This document shows positions 34,412 through 42,891 of a DNA stretch of 64,000 nucleotides, piece after piece (the first letter of the stretch is position 1; every line of letters begins with the position of its first letter). Both the position numbers and the translations under genes were made by a program. The notes under the pieces are model-generated. The model did no database searches, was not told the DNA's origin, and was given only the letters and a program-made list of their open reading frames with translations. Source of the DNA: an uncultured Christensenella sp. (GTDB lineage: Bacteria; Bacillota; Clostridia; Christensenellales; Borkfalkiaceae); NCBI GenBank assembly GCA_910579585.1, contig CAJTVA010000003.1, positions 4,420-68,419 of the forward strand, read 5' to 3'.

Positions 34412-34954
34412 TTATACTATAAGTATTACCACCCTGAAAACTACGTTCTGCAAAAGCATAAGAATTATTCCGTCGATTAGCGCAAGCGCAAGCGGAACGA
34501 AAAATGCGAAGCGCCTGTCGAAACTTTTGCATATTTCCGTTATGATACAACAAAAGGCGAACGAAATCAGGGACGCAGGTACGAACACGAATATTGCGAC
34601 CAATATTCCGCCGACGGAGTTGACGCAGATTAGAATTACCGCATATATGCCGAAAAACAGACCCTTTATATATAGAAAAACAAGTGTAACGTACTTGAAT
34701 TTCGTTAAATAGCAAATCAGAAAAAAAATATAGAAATATAGGACGTCGGCAAGGAAGTGCGAAAAAAACAGCGGCGTGCAATCAAAATTGAAAACATTGT
34801 ACACGTAATCACTTGCGAAGCTGACGAAATATACATTCGTCGTGACGGGCTTATAGAGAACTATTCCGCAAACCACCGAGCACAAAAGAACGATTATGAA
34901 AGCAAGTATATACCTTTTATCGCATTTTTTTCCGAAAAACGACAAATTCCTCAT
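34412..34954 (-). CDS. Membrane protein, possibly SpoIIM-like
   Basis: A 180-residue protein that is almost entirely hydrophobic, with about five membrane helices. No motif is firm enough to name it. A stage II sporulation protein M-like identity is suggested by size, helix content and its place between spoIVB and dacF, in a region full of sporulation genes. The ATG at 34954 is used; an in-frame TTG lies two codons upstream. A short inverted repeat spans the start region. Alternative: an unrelated envelope protein. Confidence 0.45.
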   Translation of the reverse strand: MRNLSFFGKKCDKRYILAFIIVLLCSVVCGIVLYKPVTTNVYFVSFASDYVYNVFNFDCTPLFFSHFLADVLYFYIFFLICYLTKFKYVTLVFLYIKGLFFGIYAVILICVNSVGGILVAIFVFVPASLISFAFCCIITEICKSFDRRFAFFVPLALALIDGIILMLLQNVVFRVVILIV

Positions 34955-34979
34955 ATACAATTATATGAGGAACGTCGAT

Positions 34980-35996
34980 TTAATATGAACTCATCATTTT
35001 ATCAATTCCGATTCCGTAACCGCGCGTGGGGTCGTTTATGAACACGTGGGTTACGGCGCCGATTAATTTTCCGTTCTGGACGATGGGGCTGCCGCTCATT
35101 CCCTGAACAATTCCGCCCGTTGTTTCAAGAAGCTTTTTATCTTCTACTTTAATGACGAAATTTCTGTTGTCTTTATTGCTTTTATCGACCTTGACAATTG
35201 AAATTTTGTACATTTCGGGCTCTTTGCCGTACACCGTAGAATAGATATACGCCGTGCCTATACTTACGCTATCAATAGATGCTTTGCTGGTCTTTATTAG
35301 TCTGGAACAATTATAGTTTTCGGCAAGCTTACCGTAGACGCCGCAGGAGCAGTTTAATTCTGCGTTGCCGATAATGGAGCTTTCAAATGCGCCGCGAAGC
35401 TCGCCCGGGGTGCCCCTTACGCCCTTTTTGACGTCGTAAATAAGGCTATTATAGACGGTACCGCCGTAAATTTCGAGTATTTTATTCGAGCCGTCCGTTA
35501 CGGGATGCCCCAAAGACGCAAATTTGTTGTTGGTTTTGTCAATGTACGTCACCGTACCGATACCGTTCAAGCTGTCTTTGACGAGGACACCTATTCTCTT
35601 TCCGCCCGAAAGTTTATCCGAAACGGGGGTTATCGGTAGCGTCAGCCTGTCGCCGCCGCGAAGCACTTCAATTTCGTATTTCTTATATTCTCTTGCAATA
35701 ATTTCGTTTATATCTGCAGTTTTTCTGACTTCTACGCCGTTTATTCTATCGATAACATCGCCAGCCTGTATGCCCGCTTCGCCTGCGGGGGAGCACGTGC
35801 CGTTATCGCTTAAAACTTCGCACAGTCCTACTACCTCGACTTTCGTGGTGCCGAGGACGAAGCCTGCGGGAAAACCGCCGAGATACAGTCCGTCGCCCGA
35901 GTCCGCAAATACCGCCGTAGGCGCGCAGACAAGCGCGAGAACGAGCGCCGCAAGAAACAATATTATTGCCTTAAATGATTTCTTTTTGTAAAACAT
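34980..35996 (-). CDS. spoIVB: SpoIVB serine peptidase
   Basis: A 338-residue protein with an N-terminal signal anchor, a PDZ domain (GIQAGDVIDRINGVEV) and the S55 peptidase domain. The catalytic serine lies in GMSGSPI near the C-terminus and the histidine in LGHPVTD. SpoIVB is secreted from the forespore and triggers SpoIVFB-dependent activation of sigma-K in Bacillus. The ATG at 35996 gives a normal signal sequence; the longer frame starts at a TTG. It is next to recN, as in Bacillus. Confidence 0.93.
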   Translation of the reverse strand: MFYKKKSFKAIILFLAALVLALVCAPTAVFADSGDGLYLGGFPAGFVLGTTKVEVVGLCEVLSDNGTCSPAGEAGIQAGDVIDRINGVEVRKTADINEIIAREYKKYEIEVLRGGDRLTLPITPVSDKLSGGKRIGVLVKDSLNGIGTVTYIDKTNNKFASLGHPVTDGSNKILEIYGGTVYNSLIYDVKKGVRGTPGELRGAFESSIIGNAELNCSCGVYGKLAENYNCSRLIKTSKASIDSVSIGTAYIYSTVYGKEPEMYKISIVKVDKSNKDNRNFVIKVEDKKLLETTGGIVQGMSGSPIVQNGKLIGAVTHVFINDPTRGYGIGIDKMMSSY

Positions 35997-36033
35997 AACG
36001 ATAATATCTTGCGCAACAAAACGCGAACTATAC

Positions 36034-36062
36034 AAAAAAAGACGGCAAATAAAACCGTCTTT
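36034..36062 (-). terminator. Terminator after recN
   Basis: A 9-bp hairpin (AAAAGACGG arms) followed by a T run on the minus strand, directly after recN and before spoIVB, so the two are separated. Confidence 0.8.
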
Positions 36063-37742
36063 TTATTTTTTGATTTGTTTGATAAGCTCTATCGCGTGCT
36101 TTCTTGCGGCTTCTGAATTTACACTACCCGTAAGCCGCACCAATTCATCGATTTTACTGTCGTTATCAAGCGCTTTGACCTTTGTAAGCGTCTTTCCGCC
36201 CTCATTCACTTTATAAATAAGGAACTGTCTGTCGCTTGCCGCGCAGACCTGCGGCAGGTGCGAAACTGCAAGAATTTGGGTGCTTTCGGAAATTTTGACA
36301 AACTTTTCCGCGACTGTCGTGGCGGTAAAGCCGCTTATTCCCGCATCGATTTCGTCGAAAATATAGGTCGAGATGCCGTTAAAATCTTTAAGCCGCGTCT
36401 TTACGGCGAGCATAAACCGCGACATTTCGCCGCCGCTTATTACTTTACTTAACGGTTTTTCGGGTTCGCCCTTATTCGCCGAGAAGTAAAAACTTACGCT
36501 ATCCGAGCCGTTAACGGACGAAAGATTTGCCGATAACTCGTCGTATTCCGAAAACCGAACTGAAAACTTCGCGTCAGGAATATTCAAGCTTTTAAGCTCC
36601 GTCACCACGTCTTTACAGAATTTTTCCGCGGCTTGCTTTCTTAACGCGGTCAGTTTCAAGCATTCAGAATAAATTCTATCGTCTAACTTTTTAAGCTCGT
36701 CGTTATACTTTTCAACCGCATTAGCGCTGTCGCTTAAAGCGTCGGCTTTTGCGCGGGCATTATCTAAAAATTCAAGAATTTCCCGCTCGTCCGCGCCGTA
36801 TTTCTTTTTAAGCGATTTTATAAGCGCAAGCCGCTCTTCAACCTCCTCGGCTTCGCGTCCGTCAAAATACAGTTCTTCCGCCAGGTCGGATATAACTTCG
36901 GCAACGTCGGTAACTTCGGCGTAAAGACTCTCAAGCCGTTCTTCTATCTGAGCGTATGTGTCGCTAAGCGCCGAAATCTGGGAAACTGAGTGTCTTGCCG
37001 AAGAAATTCCGTCGGCACAGCCACCGTCATCGTTTAAAACTGAACGGGCGGCGCCGAGGGCGGAAAGTATTTTTTCTGTGTTCGCGATAATATTGCGGCG
37101 GGCTTGAAGTTCTTCGAACTCGCCCTCTTGCAAATTCGCGCGTTCTATTTCGTTTATTTGATAATTGAATAAATCGAGAAGCCGTTCACGCTCACTCTCG
37201 TTCCCGCCAAGCTCGGAAATTTTAGATTTTATCTCACGCTTTTCGGCAATCAACACGGACAAGCCGTCTTTTATCTTCTGCGCGCCGTCGCTCAGAAGCC
37301 CGTCTATAACCTTTAACTGATTCTCTTCGTTTAAAAGAAAGAAATGCTCGCTTTGACCGTGTACGTCTACAAGGTGCTGGGTTACGCTTTTAAGCATAGA
37401 AGCCGTAACAGCGTTGCCGTTTATCTTTATCAAGCCTTTGCCGTCAACCGAAAGCTTGCGCGAAATGATGATTTCACCGTCGCTTTCCACGTCCAATTCA
37501 GAAAGTTTTTTTAATGCTTCCGAACCCTCTTCAACGAAAAATTCGGCGCGCACGGACATCTCACGCTCGCCGTATCTTATCATAGTTTTATCGGCCTTAG
37601 AACCTAGAACGAAATTGATTGAGTCAAGAATAACCGACTTACCCGAACCCGTTTCCCCCGATAAAATATTGAGTTTTTCGTCAAACTCGATATCCGCTTC
37701 GGGTATGAGCGCGACGTTTTTAACGCAAAGCCTAACTAACAT
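36063..37742 (-). CDS. recN: DNA repair protein RecN
   Basis: A 559-residue SMC-like protein for double-strand break repair. Walker A SGETGSGKSV is at residues 29-38, a long coiled coil fills residues 150-380, the ABC signature VISGGEMSRF lies near 445 and Walker B FDEIDAGISG near 475. The start follows the argR stop by overlap, the conserved argR-recN pairing. Confidence 0.96.
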   Translation of the reverse strand: MLVRLCVKNVALIPEADIEFDEKLNILSGETGSGKSVILDSINFVLGSKADKTMIRYGEREMSVRAEFFVEEGSEALKKLSELDVESDGEIIISRKLSVDGKGLIKINGNAVTASMLKSVTQHLVDVHGQSEHFFLLNEENQLKVIDGLLSDGAQKIKDGLSVLIAEKREIKSKISELGGNESERERLLDLFNYQINEIERANLQEGEFEELQARRNIIANTEKILSALGAARSVLNDDGGCADGISSARHSVSQISALSDTYAQIEERLESLYAEVTDVAEVISDLAEELYFDGREAEEVEERLALIKSLKKKYGADEREILEFLDNARAKADALSDSANAVEKYNDELKKLDDRIYSECLKLTALRKQAAEKFCKDVVTELKSLNIPDAKFSVRFSEYDELSANLSSVNGSDSVSFYFSANKGEPEKPLSKVISGGEMSRFMLAVKTRLKDFNGISTYIFDEIDAGISGFTATTVAEKFVKISESTQILAVSHLPQVCAASDRQFLIYKVNEGGKTLTKVKALDNDSKIDELVRLTGSVNSEAARKHAIELIKQIKK

Positions 37743-38194
37743 CAGCTTAAATATTCTTTCAGTATTTCCATTACCGCAGGGGTATTTTCGTTGCTGTCGA
37801 TAACTATAAGAAGCGTATCGTCGCCTGCAACACTACCGATTATTGCGTCGATATTGAGGCTGTCGACAAACACGCCGACGGTAGAGCCGTTACCTCGCAT
37901 AGTTTTGACGAGAATAAGGTTATTCGCCGCCTTGATGCCGAGAACGCACCCCTTGAAAAGGTTGGTCATTCTGTTGGTGACAGTATCGACGTAGCTGTCG
38001 AAGCTGGCGTACTTGTATTTCTTCTGCACGCCCGCAACTTTATAAAGCTTCAAATCTTTTACGTCGCGAGAAATTGTCGCCTGCGTTACGTTGAAGTTTG
38101 CCTTGTTAAGCTCGTCACAAAGCTCTTCCTGAGTGTCGATTTCTTTGCTTGCAATAATTTCCAGAATTTTTTGTTGTCTTAAAGAACGCTGCAT
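37742..38194 (-). CDS. argR: Arginine repressor ArgR/AhrC
   Basis: A 150-residue ArgR. The N-terminal winged helix has NVTQATISRDVKDLKL, and the C-terminal arginine-binding domain ends with VAGDDTLLIV. In its hexameric, arginine-bound form it represses arginine biosynthesis and can activate catabolism. It overlaps recN by one base and follows nadK by one base. Confidence 0.95.
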   Translation of the reverse strand: MQRSLRQQKILEIIASKEIDTQEELCDELNKANFNVTQATISRDVKDLKLYKVAGVQKKYKYASFDSYVDTVTNRMTNLFKGCVLGIKAANNLILVKTMRGNGSTVGVFVDSLNIDAIIGSVAGDDTLLIVIDSNENTPAVMEILKEYLS

Positions 38195-38195
38195 A

Positions 38196-39002
38196 TTATT
38201 TGCTCCATAAATTCAACTTTACAAGAAGTTTATTGAAAAAGTTTTTATCATCCGCCGTTATGAATTCGGCGCTGAACTCCGCCTTTTGAACAGTGACTTC
38301 TTCCCCGCCCTTGACCTTGCCGACTGCCCTGCCGTCGAGAATAAGCCCGAGTGTTGCGCCTTTATTCAAGGGGGTGATTTTTATTACCGAACCGTCGCCG
38401 AACACTACCGGACGGGAATGCAGGGAATGCGAGCATATCGGCGTCAATATAAATGCGCCTATATCCGGCGCAAGCACCGAACCGCCCGCAGCGAGCGAAT
38501 AAGCCGTAGAACCCGTGGGAGTGCTGACTATCAAACCGTCGGAAGAGAAAGTATCGACCGTCGTGCCGTCTATTTCGGCGCGCAGACTTACCGTGTTTCT
38601 GAAACTCTCTCCACTTGTACTGCGCTGAATTACAGCATCGTTTAGTGCATAAAATGATTGCCCGCCGAGCGTAACTTTCAGCATATTGCGGCTTTGGACT
38701 TTATACTTCCCGCTCTTTACAAGTGCAATAGCATCGTCGAGCCTGTCCGGCTCGAACTCGGCGAGGAAACCTACGTGACCGTAGTTTACACCTATTATCT
38801 TTACACTACGCACCGCGCAAGCCGATGCGACCGAAAGAATTGTGCCGTCGCCGCCGAGAACGAAGAGAACGTCCAGCCCGCCGATTTCGGATTTATCTTT
38901 AATACGCCGAACAGTTCCGTCGGTAAAAGCCGCCGAAATTCTCTCAATATAACCCTTGTTTTCGGAAAAATATTTGTCGTTGAAATAGATTCCTACTTCC
39001 AT
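38196..39002 (-). CDS. nadK: NAD kinase
   Basis: A 268-residue NAD kinase. The diacylglycerol-kinase-type motif LGGDGT is near residue 45 and ALNDAVIQR and TPTGSTAYSLAAGG follow. It phosphorylates NAD to NADP. The start is the ATG at 39002, which gives the family N-terminus (EVGIYFNDK); an upstream frame to 39074 would run through the promoter. There is no visible ribosome binding site, and the predicted transcript starts only a few bases before the ATG. Confidence 0.9.
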   Translation of the reverse strand: MEVGIYFNDKYFSENKGYIERISAAFTDGTVRRIKDKSEIGGLDVLFVLGGDGTILSVASACAVRSVKIIGVNYGHVGFLAEFEPDRLDDAIALVKSGKYKVQSRNMLKVTLGGQSFYALNDAVIQRSTSGESFRNTVSLRAEIDGTTVDTFSSDGLIVSTPTGSTAYSLAAGGSVLAPDIGAFILTPICSHSLHSRPVVFGDGSVIKITPLNKGATLGLILDGRAVGKVKGGEEVTVQKAEFSAEFITADDKNFFNKLLVKLNLWSK

Positions 39003-39011
39003 ACAAAATGT

Positions 39012-39040
39012 ATTATATACCCATTTATGCAAAAAAGCAA
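39012..39040 (-). promoter_or_regulatory. nadK promoter
   Basis: TTGCTT (39035-39040, minus strand), 17 bp, TATAAT (39012-39017). The expected transcription start at about 39005 lies 3 bases before the nadK ATG, giving an almost leaderless message. Confidence 0.6.
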
Positions 39041-39071
39041 CCAAAATTAATGCATATTTTTGAAAATTATA

Positions 39072-39101
39072 CAAAAAGCCGCCGTTTTATAAAACGACGG
39101 A
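39072..39101 (-). terminator. Terminator overlapping the tlyA stop codon
   Basis: A 10-bp hairpin at 39079-39100 (CCGTCGTTTT arms with one G-T pair) followed on the minus strand by CTTTTTG. It includes the tlyA stop codon and separates the dxs-tlyA unit from nadK. Confidence 0.78.
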
Positions 39102-39842
39102 CTTAATAAGTTTTTGCTTGTCTGCGGGAGCTGCGCCCTTGATAAGATATATAATGTACTCCAAATTTTTTCCTTTAATGATAGGCGCGTTTGTAAGGTT
39201 TTGCGGCGCCAAGCCGACCGACAGTGAAAAATCGTAAATCTTGGAAATTATCTTTTCGTGCAAGGCTTTATCACGAACAATACCGTTTTTACCGACCGAC
39301 CTGCTTTCACACTCGAATTGCGGCTTAACGAGTGCCAAAACGCACTTGCCGTCGGTTATGACGCTAGCCGCCGCGCCGAGAATATAAGTTAAAGAAATGA
39401 AACTGACGTCAACCGTTATTCCGTCCAGTTCCTCTTTAAAAAGTCCACGGTTCAAGTTCCGTGCGTTGAAGTTATCTATTATAACTACATTCTTACTTAA
39501 AAGGCTTTTATCAAGCTGGCTTTCGCCTACGTCTATACAATAAACTTTTTTCGCACCGTTTTTCAAAAGGCAATCGCAGAAGCCGCCAGTGCTTGCGCCG
39601 ACATCGGCAAAAATTTTACCGTCTACGCTTAACCCGAAATCGGAAAGCGCTTTTTTCAGTTTGTAACCGCCGGCGGACACGAAAGTTTCTTCGGGGGTAA
39701 AAATCTGTATATCGTCGCCATCCTTAACTTCGTACGAAGCGGACACAATTTTGCCGTTGACCCCCACATATCCTTTAACTAACGCGTTTTTAGCCTTGGT
39801 TCGCGAGCCCATTTTTTCGGCTAAATACTTATCTATTCTCAT
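39087..39842 (-). CDS. tlyA: TlyA family rRNA 2'-O-methyltransferase
   Basis: A 251-residue protein with an N-terminal S4 RNA-binding domain (RIDKYLAEK) and an FtsJ-like methyltransferase fold. The SAM-binding motif is VGASTGGFCDCLL at about residue 80 and the acidic motif CIDVGESQL follows. TlyA in mycobacteria methylates 16S and 23S rRNA; in Firmicutes the role is less studied (YqxC). It overlaps dxs by 14 bp, the conserved dxs-tlyA-nadK-argR-recN order. Confidence 0.93.
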   Translation of the reverse strand: MRIDKYLAEKMGSRTKAKNALVKGYVGVNGKIVSASYEVKDGDDIQIFTPEETFVSAGGYKLKKALSDFGLSVDGKIFADVGASTGGFCDCLLKNGAKKVYCIDVGESQLDKSLLSKNVVIIDNFNARNLNRGLFKEELDGITVDVSFISLTYILGAAASVITDGKCVLALVKPQFECESRSVGKNGIVRDKALHEKIISKIYDFSLSVGLAPQNLTNAPIIKGKNLEYIIYLIKGAAPADKQKLIKSVVL

Positions 39843-41565
39843 TGTCTTTGATATAATTTACAATTTGTTCGGCGCTTACACCGCGCTCTTTCATAAGCTC
39901 AGCAACACCGCCCTGCGGAATAAACTCGTCGGGATATGCGAAATTTTTGATAATTTTACGATTACCCCCCATATATGCCGCAATTAACGAGCCGAAACCG
40001 CCTATTAAGACGTTATCTTCGACCGTAAGAACGTACTCCTCTTCAAGACTGTCGAGAGTTTCCGTATCAAGCGGTTTAACGAAGCGTGCGTTGATTAAAG
40101 TTACGTTAATTCCCGCCCTTCTAAGCTCGTTGACCCCCATATATGCTTGAGTTAACGCTCTTTCACCGCAGGCAAGCACCGCGTACTTGCCGTCGCCCCT
40201 TTCAAGCGTTTCCCACTTTCCCGCAACGATTTTTTCGCACTTACCGAACGCTCTTTTGCCGTCGCGCGGGTAGCGGATAGCAAGCGGTGCGTCGAAGTCT
40301 GCGCTGAACTCTATCATTTTTTCGAACTCCGTCAAGTCCTTGGGTACCGCCACGGTCAGTTTTGGGATAAGGCTTAAAAAGGACAAGTCGAAAACACCCT
40401 GATGGGTTTCCCCGTCCGCGCCTGAAATTCCCGCGCGGTCTACGCATAAGGTTACGGGCAAATTCTGCCCGCAGATATCAATTAAAATTTCGTCAAAAGA
40501 ACGCTGTAAAAACGTTGAGTAGACTGCGTAATAGGGCTTTAACCCCTCCGTTGCCATAGACGCACAGAGAATTGTGGCGTGCTCTTCGCAGATACCGACG
40601 TCAACCGAACGCTCCGGGTATTTTTCGAAAAACTCAGAAAGACCGAGGCTCGAAGTCATTGCGGCGGTTACTGCAACTATCTTTTTATTCTTTTCGGCAA
40701 GGCGGACAAGTGTTTTGCCTAAAACGTCGGAATACTCTTCCCTTTCGGCGGGCGCTCCGCCGTTCGAGATGCCGTGAGTAGCTTCGGGGTCTTCTTCACA
40801 GAAAGTGTAACCTTTGCCTTTTTTTGTAAGGATATGTAATATAACAGACTCCGTTTTAAGTCGCGCCTTGACCTCAGTAAGCTTTCCTATAAGCGTTTCC
40901 AAATCGTTGCCGTCGTAAACGCCATCGTAGCCGAAACCGAATCTTTCGAAAATCTTTCCGTGGCGCTCGACCTTAGATTTGTGAGCCATATCCTCGCTTA
41001 AAATTTCAAGGTATTCGTGCATACTGCCCACTGTCGGGGCAATTGACATACCGTTGTCATTTAAAATAAGCAGAATTTTGGAATTCAAAAGGCGCAGGCT
41101 ATTAAAAGCCTCGTAAATAAGCCCGTTATTGAAAGAGCCGTCGCCAATCACGGCTATAACGTTGAAGTCCTCGCCCTTTATATCCCGCGCTTTTGCAATG
41201 CCCAAAGCAGCGGAAACAGAAGTTCCTGCATGACCGGTATCATAGCAGTCGTAAGGGCTCTCTTCGCGTTTGGGGAAGCCCGAAACACCGCCTTTCTGCC
41301 TTAAGGTGCAGAAGTTTTTATATCTGCCTGTAAGGAGTTTGTGTGTGTAGCACTGATGCCCGACGTCAAAAACGAGCTTATCTTCAGGAAAGTCGAAAAC
41401 GTAGTGCAAAGCTACTGTTAACTCGACCGTGCCGAGGTTGGAAGAAAGGTGACCGCCGTTTTTCAAAACGGTTGAGGTTATTACCTCCCTAGCCTCTTCA
41501 CACAAAGCGATAAGCTCTTTTAAAGTCATATTTTTAAGTTTTGCCGCGGTTATGTTTTCAAGCAT
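39829..41565 (-). CDS. dxs: 1-deoxy-D-xylulose-5-phosphate synthase
   Basis: A 578-residue thiamine diphosphate enzyme, the first step of the MEP isoprenoid pathway. The ThDP motif GDGSFNNGL and the Pyr-domain RAGISGADGETHQG are clear. It is slightly shorter than the usual 620 residues. With ispA upstream, the region encodes both early and late steps of isoprenoid synthesis. The ATG overlaps the oapA stop as TAATG, so dxs translation is linked to oapA. Confidence 0.96.
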   Translation of the reverse strand: MLENITAAKLKNMTLKELIALCEEAREVITSTVLKNGGHLSSNLGTVELTVALHYVFDFPEDKLVFDVGHQCYTHKLLTGRYKNFCTLRQKGGVSGFPKREESPYDCYDTGHAGTSVSAALGIAKARDIKGEDFNVIAVIGDGSFNNGLIYEAFNSLRLLNSKILLILNDNGMSIAPTVGSMHEYLEILSEDMAHKSKVERHGKIFERFGFGYDGVYDGNDLETLIGKLTEVKARLKTESVILHILTKKGKGYTFCEEDPEATHGISNGGAPAEREEYSDVLGKTLVRLAEKNKKIVAVTAAMTSSLGLSEFFEKYPERSVDVGICEEHATILCASMATEGLKPYYAVYSTFLQRSFDEILIDICGQNLPVTLCVDRAGISGADGETHQGVFDLSFLSLIPKLTVAVPKDLTEFEKMIEFSADFDAPLAIRYPRDGKRAFGKCEKIVAGKWETLERGDGKYAVLACGERALTQAYMGVNELRRAGINVTLINARFVKPLDTETLDSLEEEYVLTVEDNVLIGGFGSLIAAYMGGNRKIIKNFAYPDEFIPQGGVAELMKERGVSAEQIVNYIKDNENR

Positions 41566-42245
41566 TACCTCTCCTTTTTAAAGGCGGTAGTAAATTTGGC
41601 GAAGCCAAAAACTATCTGCTTGTTGAATCTGACGGCGAAATGCTTGAAAATCGCTTTGCCGCCGACCGTTAGCGCGCCGATTGCCGCGCTTATGCCTATT
41701 GACGCTATTAACTGACCCGTAGTGCCCGCAACCGCAACGTGCGCAACGAGCGCTGCGCCCGCAGCACCGCTGACGATGCCGCAAATGTCGCCTATGACGT
41801 CCGCAAAGATACTTGAAAGTTTGGTTGCGTTACGGCAGAACGATACTGCGCGCTTTGCTCCCCTTATCTTGTTCGACGCCATTGCGTGGAAAGCTTCCGG
41901 GCTGATTGACATAATTGCGTTTGCTAAAAGGTCGCAACCGATGTTTAAAACAAGCAACACGAAAAGCACTATCACGCAGACGTAAGAAGGGCTGTCTTTA
42001 ACCGAAATTTCTGTTAAAAAGCTGAAAATTACAGTCAGCGCAAACGATAAGAAAAATACGCTTATACCCCAGGTAAGCCAAGCGTTTTTATGCTTTTTCT
42101 TTGCTTTTTGCTTCTTTTTCTTGCGCGCGGTTTTAGACTGCTCTTCCGCAGTCGGCGCACTTTGTTCCGCCGTACTTTCCGCGTCTGACGGCGGCTTTTC
42201 GGCGTCGGTTACTTCCTGTAAAATCTGTTGTTCGTCGTTTTCCAT
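41565..42245 (-). CDS. oapA: OLE-associated protein OapA (membrane partner of OLE RNA)
   Basis: A 226-residue membrane protein. Residues 1-40 are acidic and low in complexity, 41-53 are strongly basic, and four hydrophobic helices follow at about 55-78, 88-111, 148-172 and 176-200. The motif DVIGD (residues 149-153) is the DxxxD that marks known OapA proteins, and the C-terminus is basic. Known OapA forms a complex with OLE RNA at the membrane and affects growth under cold, alcohol and magnesium stress in Bacillus halodurans. Location between the OLE RNA and dxs is the standard context. The N-terminal extension is longer than I expect for the family. Confidence 0.85.
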   Translation of the reverse strand: MENDEQQILQEVTDAEKPPSDAESTAEQSAPTAEEQSKTARKKKKQKAKKKHKNAWLTWGISVFFLSFALTVIFSFLTEISVKDSPSYVCVIVLFVLLVLNIGCDLLANAIMSISPEAFHAMASNKIRGAKRAVSFCRNATKLSSIFADVIGDICGIVSGAAGAALVAHVAVAGTTGQLIASIGISAAIGALTVGGKAIFKHFAVRFNKQIVFGFAKFTTAFKKER

Positions 42246-42247
42246 AC

Positions 42248-42283
42248 TTCTTTAAAAATAAATACGCACTTTTAAAGCGCGTA
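42248..42283 (-). terminator. Weak terminator between OLE RNA and oapA
   Basis: A 7-bp stem (TACGCGC with GTGCGTA, one G-T pair) at 42263-42283 followed by TTTATTTTTA on the minus strand. It lies just before the oapA start, so oapA needs read-through. Confidence 0.6.
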
Positions 42284-42849
42284 AGTAATCAATATAGTGG
42301 TTTATATTAAATAAATTTTGCGGCTTAGGTTCGGTAGGATTTCCCCCGTTCCCACTTTCCGTCGCCGAGAAAGCAGTTTCCTTTTAAGGGAACGGATACA
42401 TAAAGTATGACCGAATTACCACTTAGTCCACACCTTAATCTCTAATATAAAGACAGTCTAGAAGCTTTCCTTGACAATCATCACTGAGCTAATCCTCTTT
42501 TGCAAAGAACAATTTCAAACAGCAATGGGCAAATTTCGCCCGGCCGGAACGAGCATTGCCGTTAATCTGTTATCCGCTGTCTTCACTCAAGGCAGGCTAC
42601 TCTGTACCAAGCTTTCGCCTGATAGCAGGTGTAATCCGCAAAGCGTTGTGCATTGCGGCCTCCGCGGTAAATGGGTTGGGCTACGGTATGCCGTTACCTA
42701 GCTCCCATAAACCTTTACTCCCAGCATTCACCCACTTTTGGCAAAGCAAGCAAACACCAGAAACTTCATCGATATGCCCTTTAACGGTATTTTACCCCCG
42801 TCTTCGTTTCAGTGAAAATTGACTAGAATACTGCACCACTATACCGATT
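42260..42849 (-). ncRNA. ole: OLE RNA (ornate, large, extremophilic)
   Basis: About 590 nt of non-coding sequence between ispA and oapA, the size and exact gene context of OLE RNA. The ends pair: nine perfect pairs TATAGTGGT (42835-42843) with ACCACTATA (42293-42301), extended by five more including two G-T pairs. The 3' part has nested helices: TTCGGT/ACCGAA (42410-42415 with 42330-42335) enclosing CCGTTCCC/GGGAACGG (42388-42395 with 42346-42353). No frame of useful length or composition crosses it. OLE RNA is abundant, binds OapA at the membrane and is linked to stress and metal homeostasis. The RNA ends are set from the promoter and terminator and could be off by some bases. Confidence 0.86.
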
Positions 42850-42855
42850 TATATT

Positions 42856-42884
42856 AGTATACTATATTTTTGAAAAAATGTCAA
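42856..42884 (-). promoter_or_regulatory. OLE RNA promoter
   Basis: TTGACA (42879-42884, minus strand), 17 bp, TATACT (42856-42861), immediately after the ispA stop codon. The predicted start at about 42849 coincides with the 5' end of the terminal helix of the RNA. Confidence 0.82.
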
Positions 42885-42891
42885 TATATTT

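Noticed and set aside
42471..42822. Short plus-strand open frames in the ispA-oapA gap
   Set aside because: They are antisense to the structured OLE RNA, have no ribosome binding site and no recognisable domain.
42246..42891. RNase P RNA or tmRNA in the large intergenic gap
   Set aside because: Neither conserved RNase P motifs nor a tRNA-like CCA end is present; gene context fits OLE RNA.
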